A DNA stretch of 64,000 nt from Mycolicibacterium komanii. Its GTDB lineage: Bacteria; Actinomycetota; Actinomycetes; Mycobacteriales; Mycobacteriaceae. Below the pieces are notes generated by a model that had not been told where the DNA came from, ran no database searches, and saw only the letters and a list, made by a program, of their open reading frames with translations. The position numbers and the translations under genes are program-made. The stretch's first letter is position 1, and each line of letters begins with the position of its first letter. Shown piece by piece: positions 16,866 to 25,991 of the stretch. The stretch covers positions 1 through 64,000 of the forward strand of contig NZ_CVTA01000065.1 of NCBI RefSeq assembly GCF_001050035.1, in the 5' to 3' direction.

Positions 16866-17657
16866 TTAGGTGAGGCCGATGTTCTGTGACAACTGGGCGA
16901 GCACGCGGCGGTCTCGCTCCCTCAAGAGCTCGGGGTCAGTTTCCTGGATGAACTCGACCGCATTGAATCCGTCCCCTTGGCGCCGGTTCTGTGGAGGTTC
17001 GAGGCCCTCAATCAAGAGTGCCTCCATCGTCGCGATGAGACCTTCTAAGCCGATTCCGCCTGTCGGCATGGAGGTGAGTTCGCCATCATCGCGTACTCCA
17101 CGAACGCCGAACCAAGAGAATCGATTCCACCGTCCGGTTAATCGGTCTCTGGTGTGTTCGAACAGGCGCAAGCCCATGCGGGGTTCGATGACCCGGCCGA
17201 CATAGATAGCCCTGCTCATGTCGTACAGGATGTAGACGCCCGCCTGGGCGGTGAAGTTGACCGGAGTACTTCCTGATTGTTGCGCGCCAAGCAGCTTCGC
17301 CATTCGGGCCGTCCATCGCACGCGGTCCCGATCCCAAAACATCCCGAAAGCGTTGATGAGGCCCATCTGCCGAGAATCTTCCCGTGCCTCATCTGCACCC
17401 TCGATCTCGCTTCGGGCGGGCTCATTCACCTTACTGCGGAGTGCGTACACACCCCTCTCGACCTTCACAACCGGAGACCTGCTGCCGCCACGAGTCAGCT
17501 CTGACAGATTCGCAGATACGGTTGCAGCAGGCGTCGCACCCACATTGACCCGGTATTCATTGTCGATAATCGCCTGAGCGATCTCGGCATAGTGCATCGA
17601 CCCCCGGGCGTCTTTGAGGACCGTCAAAATGGCCTCACGCCACGGCATATCTGTCAT
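16866..17657 (-). CDS. HARE-HTH domain fused to GIY-YIG nuclease
   Basis: A 263-residue two-domain protein. Residues 1-75 form a HARE-HTH winged helix (WREAILTVLKDARGSMHYAEIAQ ending in VKVERGVYALRS), a DNA-binding domain known from restriction enzymes, HB1 and ASXL. Residues about 138-240 form a GIY-YIG nuclease: GVY at 140-142, IYVG at 151-154 followed by the catalytic Arg155, His168, and Glu213 with Asn224 as the metal-site end. It follows hsdR by 46 nt with an AAGGAGGG ribosome binding site, so it is probably the last gene of the restriction operon. It may be a second, modification-sensing restriction enzyme. The catalytic set looks complete; specificity is unknown. Confidence 0.8.
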   Translation of the reverse strand: MTDMPWREAILTVLKDARGSMHYAEIAQAIIDNEYRVNVGATPAATVSANLSELTRGGSRSPVVKVERGVYALRSKVNEPARSEIEGADEAREDSRQMGLINAFGMFWDRDRVRWTARMAKLLGAQQSGSTPVNFTAQAGVYILYDMSRAIYVGRVIEPRMGLRLFEHTRDRLTGRWNRFSWFGVRGVRDDGELTSMPTGGIGLEGLIATMEALLIEGLEPPQNRRQGDGFNAVEFIQETDPELLRERDRRVLAQLSQNIGLT

Positions 17658-17703
17658 CGCTTCCCTCCTTCCGCTCCGCTGTCCTGAGCGTTCGTGACGT
17701 CAC

Positions 17704-20700
17704 CTATCCCGTTGCCTGAAGCGTCTTGTAGATCAGAGGAACCAGCTCGCCCATCAGCTTCTGCGAGATCTCCGAGTTGTTGAGTATCTGCGTAGAGAGT
17801 TCCTCGGAGGACGCCATCGCACCAATCACTGCGCCGACGAACTCGTTCTGCAGATCCGGGCTGGCGGAGAATTGAGCCAGCGAGTTGTTCTGGGCCTGCT
17901 GCTGTAGGGTCTCGCTCTCCTCCAATCGGTCCTTGATGTGGGTAACGACGTTGCGGACGCTGGAGTCAGGATGGTCACCGGAGAACAGGTTATTGATCTG
18001 GGCGATGACATCTTCGAGTGCGACCAATTCCGGGTCGCGGGCGGTTCCCGTACCGGACTCCTTGGCCGGTTGCAGCGGCACGTCGCCGGTGAGATTGCCC
18101 GAGCTGGTCTCGCCCTTGTGCTGGGTGAGGAAGTCGAAATCGACGGTGGATAGGTCGATTTCATGGTGGAGCTGCTCGCTGCTGATCACGGGCGCGAGGT
18201 GGCGCAGGTAGATCGACAACTTCTCTAACGAGGGGTCCTCGTAGTTGACGATCTGAGATAGGAAGTCGTACTGGCGAATGAAGGTGCTGACGTCCTTGCG
18301 GAAGATCTGCAACTCGTCGAGGGCGAGCTTGTCGCCGTGGTCGATGGCGTCGCGTTCCCGGTCGCGGAAGCGATCTCTCGCCGGAGTCACCCACTTGTTC
18401 AGTGCCTCATGTCCTTTGTGGGGCTGTCTGGCATTCGCAAGGTAGTCGGCGACCAGTCCGTTGACCTCGGATTCGTGGTATATCCCGGCGGCGTCGAGCT
18501 TGGCCATGGTCTCATGCACGATGTTCGGGTCCGTCACATCGGCCAGGGTGGTGGCCTGGTAGTACGGCTCAAACGCCTCGACGATCTCTACCGCGGTGTT
18601 GGCGAAATCCAGTACGAACGTCTGATCCTTGCCGGGCGCTACCCGATTCAACCGGGACAGCGTCTGCACCGCTGCGACGCCGGACAAACGCTTGTCCACG
18701 TACATGGCCACCAGCAGGGGTTGGTCGAACCCGGTCTGAAACTTGTTGGCTACCAACATCACGTTGTACTCATCAGTTGCGAATGCATCCCGCAAATCCC
18801 GGCCCTTCAACCTCGGGTTCATCGAGGTCTCGGTGACCTTCTCCAGCCCGGACTCGTCGTCGGTGACCTCGCCGGAGAACGCCACCAGTGCCGCCACATC
18901 GGTGTAGCCCTGCTCGGCGACGTACTTGTCAAACGCCAACTTGTAGCGCACCGCCGCCTTCCGCGAGGACGTGACCACCATGGCCTTGGCCTTGCCGTCC
19001 AGTCGCCAGCCGACGTTCTCGCGGAAGTGCTCGATGATGATCTGCACCTTCTGGCTGATGTTGGTCGGGTGCAACTTGACCCAGTTCATCACCGACTTGA
19101 TGGCCGCGCTCTTGTCCACCAACTCGCCGCTGGCCGCGCCGGAGACCTGGATGGTGCCCGCGGCGGCGCTGTCTTCGGTTTGATAGGTCTGGCCGTTGTG
19201 GGTGAGCCGGAACGCGGTCTTGTAGGGGGTGTAGTTCTTCAAGACATCGAGGATGAAGCCCTCCTCGATGGCCTGCTGCATCGAATACAGGTGAAACGGA
19301 TGCGGTGTACCGTCGATCCCCTTGTGCCCGAACAACTCCAGGGTTTTCGCTTTGGGGGTGGCAGTGAAGCCAAAGAAGGACAGATTTTTTGACTCGGCTC
19401 GTGCAGTCATCTCCGCCGCCAAAACGTCTTCGGCGTCCACAGTGCCACCGTCGGCGAGTTCGCCGATCTCCGTGGCCGTCAGGGCCGATTTCAGCCGCTT
19501 GGAGGCCTCCCCGGCCTGCGACGAGTGGGCTTCATCAGCGATGATGGCGAAGCTCTTGCCCTTGAGATCGGCCTGGCTGTGGATCAAATCCAAGGCGTAG
19601 GGGAAGGTTTGGATGGTGACAATGATGATCTTCGTCCCGCCTTGCAGCGCATCAGCCAGCTCCTGCGACTTCGCCCCACCCAATCCGGCAATGTGGGCGA
19701 CCACCCCAGGGGTGCGGTCGATCTGACGGATCGCCTCCTGCAACTGTGCATCCAACACATTGCGGTCAGTGATCACGATGACCGAGTCGAACACCGGCTT
19801 GTTCGCCTCATCGTGAAGCACCGACAACCGGTGGGTGAGCCAGGAGATGCTATTCGTCTTGCCGGAGCCTGCGGAATGCTGGATCAGGTATCGATGCCCC
19901 GGTCCCTGATCGCGGGCCGCCGCAACGAGGTTGGTGACCGCTTCCCACTGGTGGAAACGCGGGAACCGCATCGCTTGTTTGCGGACCTTCTTGTTCGAGA
20001 CAGGATCGATGCTCTCGTCAACCTGCAGGTGCATGAAACGTCCGAGGATGTCGAGCCAGGTGTCGCGCTGCAGAATCTGCTGCCATAGATACGCCGTCGG
20101 GGAGCCGTGCGGGTTCGGCGGATTTCCGGCGTGGTGGTTGTGGCCGCGGTTGAAGGGGAGAAAGACGGTGTCCTTACCTGCCAGCTTGGTGGTCATCTGC
20201 ACCTCGCTGTTGGACACAGCGAAGTGCACCACCGCCCGAGATCCGAACTGCAACAGCGGCTCTCCCTTGGGATGCCGGTGGTGCTTGTACTGCAGCACCG
20301 CGTCGGTGATGTTCTGCGTGAAGTCGGTTTTTAACTCCGCCGTAGCCACAGGAATGCCGTTGACAAAGAACACCAGATCGATGCTGTTAGCGTTCTGCGT
20401 CGAGTAGTGCACCTGGCGCATCACCCGCAGGCGCACCGCCTCGTACCGTTTCTTGGTGGACTCGTTGAGGGAGGTATTGGGCCGGAACTGGCACATCGCA
20501 AACTGGGCGTTGAGGTCCTTGAACCCCCGCCGCAACACCGACAGCGTGCCGCCGTTAGCCTTCGGATCAGCTCCCAACTGCTTAACAAGAGTAGCTAGCA
20601 CTCCGGATTGCGCCTTGGCCAGAGCTTCTCCAGTCAGCTCAGGCTTCACCCGCTTGGCCAGTTGCTCCTGCTGGGTATCGGCTAGCCACCCGAAGACATC

Positions 20701-20823
20701 CTCTGGGAAGATCGCCAGTTGCCGGTCGTAGCCCGCATCGGTCGGCGAGTACAGCCAGCCATGCGCGGCGAGGTGCTCACAGATCTCTAGCTCGAACGAC
20801 GATTCATAGTGCTGCTGTGCCAT
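17704..20823 (-). CDS. hsdR: type I restriction enzyme, R (endonuclease/translocase) subunit
   Basis: A 1039-residue HsdR, the usual length. The N-terminal PD-(D/E)xK nuclease is visible as D149 and E163-L-K165. The superfamily 2 translocase has Walker A HSAGSGKT at 316-323, DEAH at 430-433 (ADEAHSSQ), motif III FFGFTATP, and motif VI-like VQTLSRLNRVAP. The C-terminal helical part would dock on HsdM/HsdS. It needs the M and S subunits to cleave unmodified DNA after ATP-driven translocation. Its ATG abuts the hsdS stop (TAAATG), so translation is coupled. No truncation or frameshift is seen; the system looks intact. Confidence 0.96.
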   Translation of the reverse strand: MAQQHYESSFELEICEHLAAHGWLYSPTDAGYDRQLAIFPEDVFGWLADTQQEQLAKRVKPELTGEALAKAQSGVLATLVKQLGADPKANGGTLSVLRRGFKDLNAQFAMCQFRPNTSLNESTKKRYEAVRLRVMRQVHYSTQNANSIDLVFFVNGIPVATAELKTDFTQNITDAVLQYKHHRHPKGEPLLQFGSRAVVHFAVSNSEVQMTTKLAGKDTVFLPFNRGHNHHAGNPPNPHGSPTAYLWQQILQRDTWLDILGRFMHLQVDESIDPVSNKKVRKQAMRFPRFHQWEAVTNLVAAARDQGPGHRYLIQHSAGSGKTNSISWLTHRLSVLHDEANKPVFDSVIVITDRNVLDAQLQEAIRQIDRTPGVVAHIAGLGGAKSQELADALQGGTKIIIVTIQTFPYALDLIHSQADLKGKSFAIIADEAHSSQAGEASKRLKSALTATEIGELADGGTVDAEDVLAAEMTARAESKNLSFFGFTATPKAKTLELFGHKGIDGTPHPFHLYSMQQAIEEGFILDVLKNYTPYKTAFRLTHNGQTYQTEDSAAAGTIQVSGAASGELVDKSAAIKSVMNWVKLHPTNISQKVQIIIEHFRENVGWRLDGKAKAMVVTSSRKAAVRYKLAFDKYVAEQGYTDVAALVAFSGEVTDDESGLEKVTETSMNPRLKGRDLRDAFATDEYNVMLVANKFQTGFDQPLLVAMYVDKRLSGVAAVQTLSRLNRVAPGKDQTFVLDFANTAVEIVEAFEPYYQATTLADVTDPNIVHETMAKLDAAGIYHESEVNGLVADYLANARQPHKGHEALNKWVTPARDRFRDRERDAIDHGDKLALDELQIFRKDVSTFIRQYDFLSQIVNYEDPSLEKLSIYLRHLAPVISSEQLHHEIDLSTVDFDFLTQHKGETSSGNLTGDVPLQPAKESGTGTARDPELVALEDVIAQINNLFSGDHPDSSVRNVVTHIKDRLEESETLQQQAQNNSLAQFSASPDLQNEFVGAVIGAMASSEELSTQILNNSEISQKLMGELVPLIYKTLQATG

Positions 20824-22149
20824 TTAGACTGCTCTCCGCACATCGATCTTGCCCGTCACCGCGTCGGTGATCAGTCCCGACCGGTACTCGCCAAGGATCT
20901 CAACCGATTCCTTTGCCTTGCCGATCAACTCATCAATCTGTGTGCAGCGCTTCTTTAGATGGGTAACGATTTGGCGTTGTTCAGTCTTCGGAGGCTGTGG
21001 AAGGGGGAAAGACCCCACTTGATCAGGACTTACATGGGGAACGCTGACACCGGTGAACATTGGCGTCAGATGATGCACGATACCTGGTCCCGTGAGCAGG
21101 TAGAAAAGATAATCCTGATCGAATGGATCTACTGCCCTCAGCCTGAGCACTCGCTGTAGCAGCAGTGAAGGGATGTCGTCCGCGCCGATGCGCGAAACAC
21201 GAATCCCGGCACCGATAAATGGCCTATCAAGGCCCATGACGATGTCGCCTTGTTCGAGTTCGTAGGCGGCGAAGGCCGCGGCCTCGCAATGCGGCCAGCG
21301 AACGACATCAGTCCAGTCAATCCGATCCACCCCCACGTTTGCCCCACGCAAGAGCCGAATATCTGCGGGATCATTGGTGAAGCTTTCACTCTTGAAGGCA
21401 TAACCGGGCAGAGTCGCGCACGCGAACTTGACGAACGAATGTTTCCAGTGGAGCGGGATGTCGCCAAGCCATTCCACCCCCGACGCACGCATCTCGGCCT
21501 CAGGGTCGAGTCCCTTGGTGACGGCGTGGGTGATGGTGGCGGTGCGGTCCTCGCGGAGGGTGGCGATCAGCTGCTCCTGCTTGGCGACCAGCGCGTCGAT
21601 CTTTGCAGTCTCTCGCTCAAGGAAACTAACGATCTGCCGCTGTACGGCGCGTGGAGGAATTGCCCACCAGAAACGATAGATGTTGGCGGGAGCGACTCGC
21701 TGATGGCTGCGGGTGACCGATTCGACCATTGACTCAAGGCGCTGGCGATATGGATCACTGGTTACCACGTAGTAAAGGAACTTCGAGTCCATGCCTTGCA
21801 CAGTCAGCGGAACGAATTCAGTGGAGCAGACCGTAAGCCGGTCTTGCGGCTCCGCCCGGCAAACTGTGGCCTTCCGAGGGTTCAGTTTCGAAATTAAGAC
21901 GACCTCTCGGTCGATCTTGAGCTTGTTACTGTCAATCGAATTACCATCCTGCACCTCTCCTGTCCCCGTCGTTTGGACGAGGGGAATGGAATAGTGGAAC
22001 ACCTCCTCGCCCGCCATCAGCTCTGTCGATACCTGACGTTTCTCGTACCGGAGATGTTTGTCCATTCTGGTAACCGTCCAGTCAGCCGGAACCGGACCGA
22101 CACCAGGAACTTCTGTTGATTGGTACTCGCGATACGGCGGCCAGCTCAT
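20824..22149 (-). CDS. hsdS: type I restriction-modification specificity subunit
   Basis: A 441-residue HsdS with two target-recognition domains. The first begins IGPVPADW-like (GVGPVPADWTVTRM, about residues 15-28) and ends with the conserved helix IVSFLERETAKIDALVAKQEQLI (about 175-197). The second begins GVEWLGDIPLHW (about 226) and ends IVTHLKKRCTQIDELIGKAKESVEIL. The repeated coiled-coil spacers set the gap between half-sites; the bipartite target itself cannot be read from sequence. Its ATG overlaps the hsdM stop by 4 nt. Only one hsdS is present, so no allele shuffling is evident. Confidence 0.95.
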   Translation of the reverse strand: MSWPPYREYQSTEVPGVGPVPADWTVTRMDKHLRYEKRQVSTELMAGEEVFHYSIPLVQTTGTGEVQDGNSIDSNKLKIDREVVLISKLNPRKATVCRAEPQDRLTVCSTEFVPLTVQGMDSKFLYYVVTSDPYRQRLESMVESVTRSHQRVAPANIYRFWWAIPPRAVQRQIVSFLERETAKIDALVAKQEQLIATLREDRTATITHAVTKGLDPEAEMRASGVEWLGDIPLHWKHSFVKFACATLPGYAFKSESFTNDPADIRLLRGANVGVDRIDWTDVVRWPHCEAAAFAAYELEQGDIVMGLDRPFIGAGIRVSRIGADDIPSLLLQRVLRLRAVDPFDQDYLFYLLTGPGIVHHLTPMFTGVSVPHVSPDQVGSFPLPQPPKTEQRQIVTHLKKRCTQIDELIGKAKESVEILGEYRSGLITDAVTGKIDVRRAV

Positions 22150-24122
22150 GCACCGACCTCAGCGAGCATTGCCTGAATTTCAGAGACCAGCACTCGGAGG
22201 TCTTTCTGTATCTCTTCGAGTGGCCTGGGCGGAATATAGCGGTAGAAGTGGCGGGTGAACGGGATCTCATAGCCGACTTTGGTCTTATCGTGGTCAATCC
22301 ATGCGTCGGGCACATGGGGCAGGACTTCGCGCTCGAAGTACTCCTCGATGTCCTCGGTGAGCGGGACGTTCTCGGTATCGCGGAGTGCCGGGTCAGGTTC
22401 GGGATTGCCCTTCGCGTCGGTGACGACAACGGCATCGTCGTCATGCTCGCCGATGGTTGTCCAGATCGTCTTGACCAGTGGTGCAGGTGGTTTGGTCATT
22501 CCCGTCTTCCGGAGTGCATCTCTGACCTCGGCGACGAATTCGTCGCGATCCTTCCACTCCCACCCGATCAGGCCGGTGAGCGCCTTCCCGATTGCGGTCT
22601 TTTCACGCTCTTTGAGTTTCTGCACACCCTTCTGGGTCAGCACTTTGTTGATCTTGTCTTCGGAGGGGGCGAACATCAGCTGCAGGGGACGCTCAACGGT
22701 AATGGTGGAGTAGCCGAACTCCTCGCCTCTGAAGATCTTGGAGTGGGCTTCGTGCTCATCGGTGGCGTGCTGGTTGCGGAAGCTTTCGTAGAGGTGGCAG
22801 ATCCGCTCAATGTCCTTGGGACGCAGTTCCTTGCGCTTGGAGCCGAGCGACTTGCGCATCTTGCGGTACATATCCACGGCATTGATCAGCTGGATCTTGC
22901 CTCTGCGCTTGGCGGGCTTGTTGTTATCCAAGATCCAGATATAGGTGGCGATGCCGGTGTTGTAGAACATGTCGGTCGGCAGGGCGATGATTGCGTCAAG
23001 CAGGTCATTCTCGATGATCCACTGCCGGATGTTCGATTCACCGGAACCGGCCCCGCCGGTGAACAACGGTGAGCCGTTGAGCACCATGGCCAGGCGGCTG
23101 CCGCCCTCGCCGTTCTTGACCGGCTGCATCTTGGAGATCAGGTGCAGCAGGAAGAGTAGGGACCCGTCCGACACCCGCGGCAGGCCAGGACCGAAACGTC
23201 CGGCGAAACCGCGCTGCTCGTGCTCGTCGGTGACCTTTTTCTGTTGGGTGTTCCACGCGACACCGAAGGGTGGGTTGGAGAGCAGGAAGTCGAATTGTCT
23301 GGTGCGGAAGCCGTCATCGGTGAGGGTGTCACCGAGGTAGATGTTGTCCACGTCCTGGCCCTTGATGATCATGTCGGATTTGCACAGGGCATACGAGCGC
23401 GGGTTGATGTCCTGTCCGTAGAGGACCGGGCGGGCCTTGGGGTTCATTTCGACCAGGTGGTCGTAGGCAGTGGAGAGCATGCCGCCGGTTCCAGCGGCGG
23501 GGTCATAGATGGTGCGCACCGTGCCGGGCTTGGTCAACACGTCATCTTGGGTGTCGAACAAGAGGTCAACCATCAGAGCGATGACCTCGCGGGGAGTGAA
23601 GTGATCACCGGCCTGGGTCGAGTTGGACTCGGCGAACTTGCGGATCAGCTCCTCGAAGATGTAGCCCATGTCATGCCCGGAGACGACCTTCGGGTGCAGA
23701 TCGACCGCGGCGAACTCCTTGACGATCAGGTACAACCGGTCCGACTTGGCCAGCTTGGCAATCTCGTCGAGCAGGCCGAACCCATCGAACACATCCCGCA
23801 CACTCGGGGAGAAGTGCTCGATGTAATCGACGAGGTTGTCGGCCACACCCTCCGTGTCACCGATCAGTGAGGCGAAGGTCCAGCGGGAGGTGTTGTAGAA
23901 CGGCAGCTTGAACTTGGCCTTCAGCAACACGTCGGGATCGACCTTCGCCGACTTGATCTTCTTGTACTCGGCGAGCACCTCATCCTTGGTCGGCTCCAAG
24001 ATGCAGTCCAGGCGGCGCAGGATCGTGAACGGCAGGATCACATCCCCGTACTGGTTGGGCTGATACGGCCCACGCAGCAGGTCGGCAATCTTCCAGATCA
24101 GGTTTGCATTGGTCTGCGCCAT
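22146..24122 (-). CDS. hsdM: type I restriction-modification DNA N6-adenine methyltransferase subunit
   Basis: A 658-residue HsdM. An N-terminal helical domain (residues 1-140) precedes the methyltransferase core with the SAM-binding YDPAAGTGG (207-214) and the catalytic NPPF (283-286), diagnostic of N6-adenine methylation. It also carries the FTPREVIALMVDLL block and DMFYNTGIATYIWIL. At 658 residues it is longer than minimal HsdM (about 500) and has a long C-terminal region (about 500-658). It is the first core gene of hsdM-hsdS-hsdR and modifies host sites to protect them. Confidence 0.96.
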   Translation of the reverse strand: MAQTNANLIWKIADLLRGPYQPNQYGDVILPFTILRRLDCILEPTKDEVLAEYKKIKSAKVDPDVLLKAKFKLPFYNTSRWTFASLIGDTEGVADNLVDYIEHFSPSVRDVFDGFGLLDEIAKLAKSDRLYLIVKEFAAVDLHPKVVSGHDMGYIFEELIRKFAESNSTQAGDHFTPREVIALMVDLLFDTQDDVLTKPGTVRTIYDPAAGTGGMLSTAYDHLVEMNPKARPVLYGQDINPRSYALCKSDMIIKGQDVDNIYLGDTLTDDGFRTRQFDFLLSNPPFGVAWNTQQKKVTDEHEQRGFAGRFGPGLPRVSDGSLLFLLHLISKMQPVKNGEGGSRLAMVLNGSPLFTGGAGSGESNIRQWIIENDLLDAIIALPTDMFYNTGIATYIWILDNNKPAKRRGKIQLINAVDMYRKMRKSLGSKRKELRPKDIERICHLYESFRNQHATDEHEAHSKIFRGEEFGYSTITVERPLQLMFAPSEDKINKVLTQKGVQKLKEREKTAIGKALTGLIGWEWKDRDEFVAEVRDALRKTGMTKPPAPLVKTIWTTIGEHDDDAVVVTDAKGNPEPDPALRDTENVPLTEDIEEYFEREVLPHVPDAWIDHDKTKVGYEIPFTRHFYRYIPPRPLEEIQKDLRVLVSEIQAMLAEVGA

Positions 24123-24187
24123 GTCCTCGATCCACTCCCCAGTTAGAAGTCCAGACAGTTGGCAAGTTACCGCGTACAGGCGACGCC

Positions 24188-24694
24188 TTAGGGTTCGACC
24201 GGCGGGAACCGCCAGATCATTCGGCCTTCTTGGGTCAGCTGGGTGTACTCGTTAACCCGGATCAATAGATCATGGTCTGTAGGCAGCCTCGGCACGTAGC
24301 GCCAGCCGCCCTGGCTGGACACACCGGGGATCGGTGGGATCGTGGGGTCGAACTCCAACACTTTGTCCTGCAGCTTCTTGTAGAAGCCGCGGAGGCGTCC
24401 GAGTGCGACTTTGTCCATGCCTACACCCCCCGTCGCCATGTACTCGCCATGCTCACGCAGACGGCGATACGGGCTCGTCTGGCCCATCTTCGTCGGAACC
24501 TGAAACGGGAAGTGCTGGAGCACCTGCTCCCGAGGAGTCAAGCGACCTCCGTAGTAATGCTTGATCCACGAGATGTACTGGCGAGAAACGCCGTACATCC
24601 GGGCTATATCGGACTGTGTGTAACCCTTCCGCTTGAGGTCCTCGATGATCGCCAGCGACAAAACCGGGTCATCATCCGGCCTCTTTCTAGCCAT
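24188..24694 (-). CDS. helix-turn-helix protein heading the restriction operon
   Basis: A 168-residue protein from the ATG of MARKRPDDDPV (a GAGGAG ribosome binding site directly precedes it; upstream in-frame codons look non-coding). Residues 17-45 form a helix-turn-helix (EDLKRKGYTQSDIARMYGVSRQYISWIKH). The rest is unlike known regulators: HFPFQVPTKMGQTSPYRRLREHGEY, then DKVALGRLRGFYKKL, and a C-terminal beta part with LLIRVNEYTQL and MIWRFPP. It lies 65 nt upstream of hsdM on the same strand. It is likely the control protein of the cassette, which would delay restriction after entry; this role is inference. Confidence 0.72.
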   Translation of the reverse strand: MARKRPDDDPVLSLAIIEDLKRKGYTQSDIARMYGVSRQYISWIKHYYGGRLTPREQVLQHFPFQVPTKMGQTSPYRRLREHGEYMATGGVGMDKVALGRLRGFYKKLQDKVLEFDPTIPPIPGVSSQGGWRYVPRLPTDHDLLIRVNEYTQLTQEGRMIWRFPPVEP

Positions 24695-24835
24695 CTCCTC
24701 GAACCCCCTCAGACCGTGGTTTGACCTCGACGAAGATGAGACCGACTGCGGTGCGCCGCTCCGCGCAGGGTCTCGCAGGAAGGCATGCAACTTCTGCGCG
24801 ACGATAGCCCGCGTCCCACGGGTAGAGGGCAATGC

Positions 24836-25429
24836 TCAACTCTGCTCGGCGAGGGCCCGATACAGCGTCGCTCTGCTGACTCCAAGCGTCTGTGCGATGA
24901 CTGGCACCGGCTCGCCGCTGTTGCGCATTCGTTGCGCCAAGGCGAGCTGGTCAGCGCCAAGCGCTCTTGGTCTGCCGATCGGCAGCCCACGAGATTTTCG
25001 CGCGGCATTAGCGGCGCTGCGTCGCTCGCGCTGTAGTTCCAGTTCCAATTCAGCCAGCGACGCCAGCACTCCCGCCACCATGCGACCAGTGGCATTACTA
25101 GTGTCGATGCCTTCGCGAAGAGACCGCAGCACAATCTCGCGCTCGCCGAGCTCCCGGATGGTCGTCATGACCTCGGCTGCGTTGCGTCCGAGCCGGTCGA
25201 TGCCGACGACGACGATGGTGTCACCAGGCCGAGCATAGTTGAGCAGCGCTGTGAGGCCCGGCCGCTGCTCTTTGGTCGAGGTGCCAGAAAGCCTGTCCTC
25301 GTATAGGCGGTCTGCGTCCACTCCCGCACCGCGCAGCGCGTCACGCTGCTGGTCGAGCGACTGGTGACCGGTCGACACTCGCGCATACCCGAGCAGCTCA
25401 CCGGTGGCCGGAGTGATAGCCGTCGTCAT
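24836..25429 (-). CDS. serine recombinase (resolvase/invertase family)
   Basis: A 197-residue small serine recombinase. The catalytic domain starts LLGYARVST with nucleophile Ser19, followed by the family blocks YEDRLSGTSTKEQRPGL and GDTIVVVGIDRLGRN, the latter holding the active-site Arg. The long E helix (MVAGVLASLAELELELQRER) leads to a C-terminal HTH (PVPVIAQTLGVSRATLYRAL). Length and motifs are those of an active Tn3-type resolvase or DNA invertase. There is no transposase or transposon end nearby, so it may resolve multimers of the element or act on a local site. It lies upstream of the restriction genes on the same strand. Confidence 0.9.
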   Translation of the reverse strand: MTTAITPATGELLGYARVSTGHQSLDQQRDALRGAGVDADRLYEDRLSGTSTKEQRPGLTALLNYARPGDTIVVVGIDRLGRNAAEVMTTIRELGEREIVLRSLREGIDTSNATGRMVAGVLASLAELELELQRERRSAANAARKSRGLPIGRPRALGADQLALAQRMRNSGEPVPVIAQTLGVSRATLYRALAEQS

Positions 25430-25991
25430 ATCAAGATTCTATCTCAAAAGCGTGTAGTGCGGCGTATCGATACGAGACAACTTTCGAGACATGCGACCAG
25501 GGCTTGCTGCCGCCACGTGGATACTCCTCGAGCGCGTCTCAGAACTAAAGTTATGAGACCCGGGGTGCGGATCGTCGGGAGAACTACAACAGGTCCGACT
25601 GGCATGGGGCGCTTCCGTGGCCGCTGGGATCGTCGGCGCGGGCACACCGGATGACCCAGCGGCCAATCGGCACCCAGGGGCGCAGCTCGCTGTATGCGGC
25701 GCTGCTGTTTCGAGACGAGGAACAGCACCAGCAGGCGGAAGTACGCGGGTTCGGCAAGACCGGCGCCGCAGAACGGCCGCCCTGCGCGCCGGTCGGCCTG
25801 TCGACGTGTGCGCCGGAGATCTACCCGAATGGGCACGCGCCGGTGAGCCGAGCCACCGGTGGCGGTGGGCCATCGTGACCGCGACCGGCGCATGGAGTTC
25901 TACGACGACACCGGGACGCGATGCCTTGACGACAATGGGCTGTGATGGCCTCCGCCTTGCCCACATCATTCTCTGCTCGCGAATAACCCGA
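25430..25991. other. intergenic region with candidate recombinase site
   Basis: No gene could be supported. The part next to the recombinase start is AT-richer and contains a perfect palindrome (25463-25474) and the repeated heptamer CGAGACA at about 25473 and 25485. These would suit a res-type site or promoter of the recombinase. One plus-strand frame around 25640-25880 looks weakly coding (VDVCAGDLPEWARAGEPSHRW) but has no start and may be gene debris. Confidence 0.45.
25463..25474. repeat. 12-bp perfect palindrome upstream of serine recombinase
   Basis: CGTATCGATACG, centred 40 nt upstream of the recombinase start. Small serine recombinases bind palindromic crossover sites, so it is a candidate core or operator. 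A chance palindrome is possible. Confidence 0.4.

Noticed and set aside
18337..19392. 351-codon plus-strand frame
   Set aside because: Exactly antisense to hsdR with no motif of its own.
20824..22149. Phase-variable hsdS shuffling by the nearby serine recombinase
   Set aside because: Only one hsdS, no partial copies or inverted repeats around the recognition domains.
22116..23072. 318-codon plus-strand frame
   Set aside because: Antisense to hsdM; Val/Gly/Asp-rich shadow composition.
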